Assembly: GCA_964483805.1 (NCBI GenBank)
Contig: CAZADH010000121.1
Coordinates: 1 to 17,401 of the forward strand
Direction of reading: 5' to 3'
From: CAZADH01 sp964483805
Lineage (GTDB): Bacteria > Muiribacteriota > Ozemobacteria > Ozemobacterales > Ozemobacteraceae
Length of the DNA stretch: 17,401 bases
Shown: positions 11,861 through 17,401 of the stretch, piece by piece
Layout of the letters: every line of letters starts with the position of its first letter
How positions within the stretch are numbered: the stretch's first letter is position 1
Notes under the pieces: model-generated
The model's input: the letters and a program-made list of their open reading frames with translations, nothing else
Told to the model about the DNA's origin: nothing
Database searches by the model: none
Made by a program: the position numbers and the translations under genes

Positions 11861-14617
11861 ATGAACGACGCGGTCGCCTCGGGAACCGCGGGCACGGGCG
11901 CCATGTCGTGGAGCCGGATCTTGCGGGCGGTCGCCGTGTTCTATGTCTTCGTGGCCCCGATCGGCGTGGCGTTGGTGGTGTGGGCGCTTTCCGAACGCCT
12001 GGAGCGTGAACAGCGTCAGAACGAGCAGAGGGTCGGGGCCGAGCAGATCGTCACCAACCTTTGCCGCAACGCCGGCGCGCACCAGTGTTGTGCCGATTGG
12101 GCGCGTGGCGTCATGCGCCGACTGAAATGGACCGGCGATTTGTGTGGGGCCACCGCCGAGCCGATTCGGGAGGCGGTGCGGGTTTTTGCCTTCGATGCGG
12201 GGGGGCGGCGATTATCAATACCGGGTACTACGCCGGGATTGGTGTTTGCCTCGGAGCAGTCGTATGCCTGCCTGCGCCGTTTACGCGCCGATCGGGGTGC
12301 CGAGTTGTCGAAACGTGAGTTGACGCTGCTCGAATCGTTTCTCGGAACGATCAGCAACCTCGATGCCATGGTGCGGCGGCCAGGCACGTTGTCGGCACTC
12401 GGCTCGTCGGGCCCGACGGGCGTTCTGGCAGGACTGTTCCCCTTTCGTTCGTCGCGCTGGGGTGCCGGTGACCTCCTGTTTCTCGTCGATCTGAAACGGA
12501 TAGCGCCGGAAACCGTGGTCGACGACGCGGTGGCCCGGGCCCGACGTCATGTCGGGGACCGCTTCGACATCGGGTTCATCGACCTGTGGCAGCACTGCCC
12601 CGTCGAGGCGCGGGGTGAACCGACCGCGGTGGCCTCATTGGCCTGCGAACTCATGCGGGCGCGTGCCGAGAAATCGTGGGTGCGTGAGGGGCGGTGGCTG
12701 GCCTGGGGTGCGGTGACGCGGCGCTTCATTGTGTATGTATGGTGTAAGACGCGCGTTGCTGATGTCGCCACCCCGGCAACGGTGCCATGGAAGACTCTGT
12801 TGGTGGTCGGGTGGCTGGTGTTGCTGGTCTGGTGGTACCGGGTCCGTCATGGGCTGTTCGTGCCCCTCCGCGTCCAGGTGGTCGGGCTGTTTGCGGTGGC
12901 CGCGGCCGTCAACGGCCTGGTCATGCTGTCGTTTGCGCAGACCTATCGACAGGCCTGGGACGCTGCCTTGCTGCGCGAAAACGTCGAGCGCAGCCGCGAT
13001 GTGCTCGAGCAGTTCGATCGACGGTTTGCCGGCGCTGTCGACCGACAACTGCAGCAATACCGGCAATTGTTGCAGGGGGCGGGCGAGGATGCAGCGCGAC
13101 CCGACGTCATCGTTGCCCGGCTGCGCCGGTTTGAAGCACATCGCGGCAGTCTCAGCATCGCGCTCGTCGGGGCGGCTGGCGAACTGCAATACGTCATGTT
13201 GCCACCGGGACGGTCTGCCATTCACGACATCCTGGGGCGGGGTGTGCGCAAACTGCTGTCGCTGATCGGCATGTACGCGCTGCGGCGAAATCATCGCGAA
13301 CATGTGGCCCAGCGGGGTGCGCAGGAGAATCTGCGAGACAATGTGACCGATCCGGCCGGCGCCCTGGCCTGCGACATGGCCCTGCACATGATGCGGTCCG
13401 AGAAGAATATCTTCGTCATGCGCAACGAGGGCCAGGTCACGATGATGTATCCGGATATCTGGCGCAATGCCCGCGGCGAAGGTCTCGGATTCCTCTTCAT
13501 CGCGCACGAGCCAAGATTTCTCGAGGAAATCTTTTTGCGGCGCGAGACGCGGCGAATCAACGCGCAGCTCGCGAGGGCGCGCTGGCGTTGCGCCGCGGTG
13601 ACCGAGGCCCAGATGCCGGCGTGGCTGACGCGCGACGAGATCCTGCGACGATTTCACGACGGGGTGTTGCAGGCGCAAAGTATCGACTGGGTGGTGCATC
13701 CGCTGAAACGCGGACCGCATTTGATCACCGGCTTCCCGGCCCGGCATCTGGAAGGCATCACGCTCTATGCCTTTGTCCCGATGGCGCCGATCCAGGCCCG
13801 CAGTGCCGCGTTTACGTCGCGGGTGCTCTGGGTGGCCGCATCGCTGTTCGGTTTCTCGCTGGTTCTCGCGTCGCTGTTCTCGAGCGTTCTGCTCGAACCT
13901 CTGCGGCGGATATCGGCCGGGGTTCAGCGACTGGCACAGGGAAATTACCTCGAGCCGGTCATGGTGGGGTCGGGTGATGAACTCGAAGAGATCGGGCGTG
14001 GCATCAACGAGACGGCGGCCGAGTTGCGCGAATTGGTGGTAGCCGGCGAATTGCAGGAACAGTTGTGTCCGCATGCGACGTTGCGGGTCGGCTCCTGGCT
14101 TTGCCGGGGAGAGGTGCACGGCGATCGCGTATTGACGGGGTATTACGATTACCTCGCGCTCGCCGACCACCGTTTCGCCTTCTGGTTGGTGCAGCGGACC
14201 GGAGCGCGGTTGGCGGGAGCGCTGGGCCTTGCCAATGCCAGGATGGCTTTGCGCCTGCTGTTTGCCGAGCAGAACCATGACGCGATGTGGGTGCTTGACG
14301 AGTATCGGCGGCGCTTTCCCGGCGTGGTTGCCGGTGCCACGAGCGGTCTCGAGCTGATCGTGGGGGTGGGCCAACGCGATGGAGAGATTATTGATATTGT
14401 ATTGCATGGATCGTTTGTTATCGAAGAACGCGACATACAGCCGGGTTCGCCGCCGTTCAGCACTGAGGTGATCGGGCGCGGTGACGAACCGTGCGGTCGC
14501 CGTCTGGTGGTGGCCCCGGGACGGATGTTCCGGTTCACGACGGCCGATGCGAGCGGCGTCGCCCCGGCCGGGCACCCGGTCCTCGAAATTGCCAACGCGG
14601 GCGAGGTGGCATCATGA
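11861..14617 (+). CDS. Two-sensor HAMP receptor with a degenerate SpoIIE/PP2C domain (predicted pseudophosphatase)
   Basis: This 918-residue membrane protein starts at the ATG at 11861, with GGAG six bases upstream. Hydrophobic segments lie at about 22-43, 310-327, 337-358 and 654-676. They enclose two extracytoplasmic regions, about 44-309 and 359-653. The second contains an ELQYVMLPPG stretch and may be Cache-like; no domain is certain. A HAMP domain (about 677-727) leads into residues 728-918, which align with the phosphatase domain of the next gene. The first catalytic motif, GGDYFDY, reads LTGYYDY (758-764), and the second, LGDVSGHG, reads LVQRTGAR (776-783). Metal-binding aspartates and the nearby Gly/His are therefore lost, and the later TNAG is VLHG. 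The domain is probably catalytically dead but still folded, and might bind a partner or sense metal-free states. The stop overlaps the next start (ATGA). Antisense open frames in this region are shadows. Confidence 0.82.
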   Translation: MNDAVASGTAGTGAMSWSRILRAVAVFYVFVAPIGVALVVWALSERLEREQRQNEQRVGAEQIVTNLCRNAGAHQCCADWARGVMRRLKWTGDLCGATAEPIREAVRVFAFDAGGRRLSIPGTTPGLVFASEQSYACLRRLRADRGAELSKRELTLLESFLGTISNLDAMVRRPGTLSALGSSGPTGVLAGLFPFRSSRWGAGDLLFLVDLKRIAPETVVDDAVARARRHVGDRFDIGFIDLWQHCPVEARGEPTAVASLACELMRARAEKSWVREGRWLAWGAVTRRFIVYVWCKTRVADVATPATVPWKTLLVVGWLVLLVWWYRVRHGLFVPLRVQVVGLFAVAAAVNGLVMLSFAQTYRQAWDAALLRENVERSRDVLEQFDRRFAGAVDRQLQQYRQLLQGAGEDAARPDVIVARLRRFEAHRGSLSIALVGAAGELQYVMLPPGRSAIHDILGRGVRKLLSLIGMYALRRNHREHVAQRGAQENLRDNVTDPAGALACDMALHMMRSEKNIFVMRNEGQVTMMYPDIWRNARGEGLGFLFIAHEPRFLEEIFLRRETRRINAQLARARWRCAAVTEAQMPAWLTRDEILRRFHDGVLQAQSIDWVVHPLKRGPHLITGFPARHLEGITLYAFVPMAPIQARSAAFTSRVLWVAASLFGFSLVLASLFSSVLLEPLRRISAGVQRLAQGNYLEPVMVGSGDELEEIGRGINETAAELRELVVAGELQEQLCPHATLRVGSWLCRGEVHGDRVLTGYYDYLALADHRFAFWLVQRTGARLAGALGLANARMALRLLFAEQNHDAMWVLDEYRRRFPGVVAGATSGLELIVGVGQRDGEIIDIVLHGSFVIEERDIQPGSPPFSTEVIGRGDEPCGRRLVVAPGRMFRFTTADASGVAPAGHPVLEIANAGEVAS

Positions 14618-17401
14618 CCGTTCGTCGGCAATGGCTGATGTTGGTGGTCACGCTGTGGTTCTTTCCTGCCCTGTTTTTCTGGCTCGGCATGGCGGTGTTC
14701 GTGCGTGTCGATCGCGAAGAGGCCCGCACGGCGGGGCGCGAGCGGCTGACCGCCCGTCTCGAACAGATGGCGCGCCAAGCCGACCCGGCGGTCTATCTGC
14801 CCACACGGCTGACCGACGACTGCGCCCGGTTGTGGTCGCTGCCGGTGTCGGGTGGTGCGTTTCGTGCGGAGTGGGCGCGCGTTACCCGCGCGTATCCGCC
14901 CGGTATGATTGGTTTGGTCGGTCTGACCGACCAGGGACAGATCGTCGGCGATGTGCCGCCGCGGTCGGTGCCCGGATGGGCCGCCGGCCTCCGTTTTCTT
15001 CACGAGACCGATCTGTCTGCGATTCGCGACATGCCCGGGGCGCCTTTTGGCGTTGAGGAGTTCTTTTACTTTGGCAACGGGGCGTTCGAGTTGTTGGCGA
15101 TTCAAGGTCCGGGCACGCTGTGGCGCGCCGCCTGGCATCCCGGGCAACCTGCGACTTTTGCCGACGGCGCCGTGCATCTGCGGTCGCCCGAGCCGGCGGT
15201 GGCCGATCGGCTTCGGCACCTGCTTATCCTCGTGTATCAGCGCGAGCGTTGGCCGACGTGGGTCGTCGAATCGCTGATTCATGCCGAGGAAGATGCCGAC
15301 ATCCGCCTCGGGTTCATGCATGCAGGGGTGCCGCAGCGAATTCCTGACGTCGTGCCGTTGGCAGCCGCGGATTTCGTGGCGCAACACCGCGGTCGCATCT
15401 CGTCCGACTATCGACTCGGCGATGCCCTGGTGAAGACTGTCCCACTGCCCGGGCGGATCGTGCTTTTGGGTGCGCTGGTGCCCCGCTATGTCTGGACGTG
15501 GTGTGCCCTGGCGACGTGGCTTCTGTTTGTGCCCGTCAGCGTCTGGTTGTTGGTCGTTCTCTACCGTCAAGCCGAGCGAGGGGAAGTGTTGCCAATGCCG
15601 GTCCGTGGCAAGTTGCTCGCCCTGTTTGTCCTCGGGATCGGCATTCCGGCGGGTATCGCCGCCGCCCTGGCCTGGACCTATCTGCGCGAGCAGCGGCAGA
15701 CGCTGGGCGCGGCCAACGAAGCGCAGGCCGTTCAGGCCATCGTCGCGGTCGAACGTGCTTTCGAGGCATATTGCCGTCGTATTGAACACGTATTGCAGAC
15801 CCACGTTCGCCGCTTTCGCGAAAACCCCGAGACGCTTCCTGAGCTGGTGGCGTTTCTCGAGGGGTTGCACCGCGTGTGCAAGCTCGACGACGCTCTGCTC
15901 ATCGACGCGCAGGGCAAGGTGCGATACGCCTGGCATCAACCGGTGCGCGCCATCGAAGCACGCATCTTCGACCTGCCGCGTTCGCAACGGACAGCCGTGG
16001 TGAAACGCTGGGTGGCGGGCGGGGTGTCGCTGACCACTCACGAGATCCGCTTCCTGCTCGATGCCGAGAAGGCGAGCCTCGGTCGGCGGGCGCGCCAGAG
16101 CGATGACGAAGCCGCGCGTCTGCACAAAGTATTCGGTCTCATGGGCAAAGAGTTCTGTCACGACGCCGACATGCGGCAGGGGATGGCGCCGCTGGTTCCC
16201 GGTTCGACGGCGGACGACGCCCTGCGGGGCATGCTGGCCGGCGAGGCTGCGGGGATGTTCGAGATGATTCGCAGCAAGCTCGGCTCCCTGGCGTTCTTCT
16301 CGATGCGCGGCGCCGAAGGCCACCATTTCCCGGCCATCCTCGTCGATCCGCGTGGTGCGGCGGCGTTCATGTTGTTCGTCACCTTCCCCGAAGACGCATT
16401 CGAGCCCGAATTTCTCGCAAACGAGTTGCCGTCTCGACCGACGGCAGCAGTGGGCGGGCGCGTGGTTGCCGTCTCTTTGGCCGATGAAGCACACGATCCT
16501 GGATTCCCGGAAGACGGCGACATTGCCGCCCTGCGGCCGCTGACCCAGTGGATGAAGGCGGTTGCTTTGCCGGCGTGGTCCGGCGAGTGCGTTGTCGATG
16601 GCCGCCCGTGCGCGGTGGTGGTGCGCCGCGTTCCGGCCATACGGCAGTTCTACCTGGCGCACGTGACCCCGCGGGATGAGATCGGGCGACGCCTCGCCCC
16701 GTACGTGCGTGGGGTACTGGGGGCTTGGTCGCTGTCGGTCGCGCTGGCCACCGCGCTGGTCTGGATCCTGGCCTGCCGGTTGCTGGCCCCGATCGACGAA
16801 CTGGTGCGCGGTGTCACGGCGATCCGCCGGCGGCAGCTTGACGTTGTATTGCCGGTCTTGGCGCACGATGAGTTGGGCATGCTCAGCGCCGAGTTCAACC
16901 GGACCATGGTTCACCTGCGGGAAATGGAGGTCGCCTCGGTCATCCAGTCGAGTCTGCATCCGCCGGGGCATCTGCGGCTGGGCCGCTTCGAGATCGTCGG
17001 CCGCAACCAGATGACCCAGGCCATCGGAGGCGATTATTTCGACTACATCGCGCTCGATGAGCGGCGCTGCGCCTTCGTGCTGGGCGATGTGTCCGGGCAC
17101 GGTTTTTCGGCCGCACTGGTGACCACCATGGCGAAGGCCGCCTTCACGATCCTGTTCGCAAAACCCGACGCCACCCCGGCGGCAGTGCTGCAGCGTCTGA
17201 ACGAACAAATGCTCGAGTCGGTCAACAAGAAAAAGATGATGACGTGTTTGATGGGGGTGCTCGACACGGTTTCCGGGCACGTAACGCTGACGAACGCAGG
17301 CCAATGCGCCCCGCTGCTGGTGCACGCCGACGGCCATGCCGAGTATCTCTCGCTCAACGCGTTTCCGCTGGGTGTCGCGAAGCGCGCGCGTTTCGCCAGT
17401 G
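14614..17401 (+). CDS. Two-sensor HAMP receptor with an intact SpoIIE/PP2C serine phosphatase domain, incomplete at the window end
   Basis: The first 929 residues are visible; the stop lies beyond 17401. The ATG at 14614 overlaps the previous stop. Transmembrane helices lie at about 8-31, 290-314, 330-355 and 699-726. They enclose extracytoplasmic regions at about 32-289 and 356-698, with the Cache-like end VVVRRVPAIRQFYLAHVTPR near 669-688. A HAMP domain (about 727-775) precedes a SpoIIE-type PP2C phosphatase domain. Its motif I GGDYFDY holds the metal-binding Asp 807. Motif II is VLGDVSGHGFSAAL with Asp 825, and TNAGQCAPLL follows. Such phosphatases remove phosphate from Ser/Thr of anti-sigma-factor antagonists or similar targets. 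Architecture and order match the upstream gene, so the two are tandem paralogues, probably acting as a pair. No antagonist gene is visible; it may lie downstream. A 1062-residue antisense open frame here is a shadow. Confidence 0.88.
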   Translation, partial: MTVRRQWLMLVVTLWFFPALFFWLGMAVFVRVDREEARTAGRERLTARLEQMARQADPAVYLPTRLTDDCARLWSLPVSGGAFRAEWARVTRAYPPGMIGLVGLTDQGQIVGDVPPRSVPGWAAGLRFLHETDLSAIRDMPGAPFGVEEFFYFGNGAFELLAIQGPGTLWRAAWHPGQPATFADGAVHLRSPEPAVADRLRHLLILVYQRERWPTWVVESLIHAEEDADIRLGFMHAGVPQRIPDVVPLAAADFVAQHRGRISSDYRLGDALVKTVPLPGRIVLLGALVPRYVWTWCALATWLLFVPVSVWLLVVLYRQAERGEVLPMPVRGKLLALFVLGIGIPAGIAAALAWTYLREQRQTLGAANEAQAVQAIVAVERAFEAYCRRIEHVLQTHVRRFRENPETLPELVAFLEGLHRVCKLDDALLIDAQGKVRYAWHQPVRAIEARIFDLPRSQRTAVVKRWVAGGVSLTTHEIRFLLDAEKASLGRRARQSDDEAARLHKVFGLMGKEFCHDADMRQGMAPLVPGSTADDALRGMLAGEAAGMFEMIRSKLGSLAFFSMRGAEGHHFPAILVDPRGAAAFMLFVTFPEDAFEPEFLANELPSRPTAAVGGRVVAVSLADEAHDPGFPEDGDIAALRPLTQWMKAVALPAWSGECVVDGRPCAVVVRRVPAIRQFYLAHVTPRDEIGRRLAPYVRGVLGAWSLSVALATALVWILACRLLAPIDELVRGVTAIRRRQLDVVLPVLAHDELGMLSAEFNRTMVHLREMEVASVIQSSLHPPGHLRLGRFEIVGRNQMTQAIGGDYFDYIALDERRCAFVLGDVSGHGFSAALVTTMAKAAFTILFAKPDATPAAVLQRLNEQMLESVNKKKMMTCLMGVLDTVSGHVTLTNAGQCAPLLVHADGHAEYLSLNAFPLGVAKRARFAS

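Noticed and set aside
12635..14575. 646-residue minus-strand open frame
   Set aside because: It is a shadow of the first receptor gene, which has a good start, membrane helices and HAMP; the antisense protein shows no recognisable motifs.
14149..17337. 1062-residue minus-strand open frame
   Set aside because: It is antisense to the continuous plus-strand receptor gene, which has PP2C, HAMP and membrane segments. The antisense translation is rich in His, Arg, Gln and Pro with no domains, as expected for a GC-rich shadow frame.
1..17401. CRISPR arrays, tRNA or rRNA genes, insertion sequences
   Set aside because: No regularly spaced repeats, cloverleaf or rRNA-like sequence, and no transposase or integrase frame were seen.

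Overview
The window is GC-rich DNA (roughly 60% or more by eye) from a Gram-negative-type bacterium. It encodes a predicted outer-membrane beta-barrel, a lipoprotein, periplasmic-binding-protein transport and sigma-54 signalling. The sequence alone does not fix the phylum. Twin multi-domain membrane receptors with SpoIIE-type phosphatase domains are common in deep-branching environmental lineages, but that is only a hint. There are no rRNA, tRNA, CRISPR or transposase genes.

Left part (about 250-7191, plus strand): a metal-uptake locus, most likely for zinc. The order is a small His/Cys membrane protein, a predicted outer-membrane porin with an N-terminal coiled coil, a ZnuA/TroA-type binding protein, a ZnuC-type ATPase, a ZnuB-type permease with an unusual 138-residue Cys-containing C-terminal extension, a DUF4213/DUF364 (putative heavy-metal chelation) protein and a SAM methyltransferase. 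Porin, binding protein, ATPase and permease are tightly packed or overlapping. The genes could act in sequence, carrying metal across the outer membrane by the porin, through the periplasm by the binding protein, and across the inner membrane by the ABC transporter. The last two proteins would act in the cytosol. A perfect TTGACA -35 next to a 14-bp palindrome precedes the locus, and a second operator-like inverted repeat precedes the DUF364 gene.

Middle part (about 7200-9080): after a pair of hairpins come two minus-strand genes for exported proteins of unknown function. One is a secreted Thr/Gly/Arg-rich protein (7309-7773) and the other a beta-rich lipoprotein (7859-8596). The lipoprotein gene has a near-perfect sigma-54 promoter (TGGCACG-N4-TTGCT) and an enhancer-like palindrome about 165 bp upstream of it.

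Right part (9081 to the window end, plus strand): one tightly overlapping operon encodes an NtrB-like membrane histidine kinase, an NtrC-family sigma-54 activator, and two large tandem receptor proteins. Each receptor has two extracytoplasmic regions, a HAMP domain and a C-terminal SpoIIE/PP2C domain. In the first receptor the phosphatase domain has lost its metal-binding aspartates (a predicted pseudophosphatase). In the second the motifs are intact, but the gene runs off the window. The adjacent sigma-54 promoter suggests that the two-component system controls the divergent lipoprotein gene. The most interesting system here is this coupling of a sigma-54 two-component system, an active/inactive phosphatase receptor pair and Gly/Arg-rich exported proteins.
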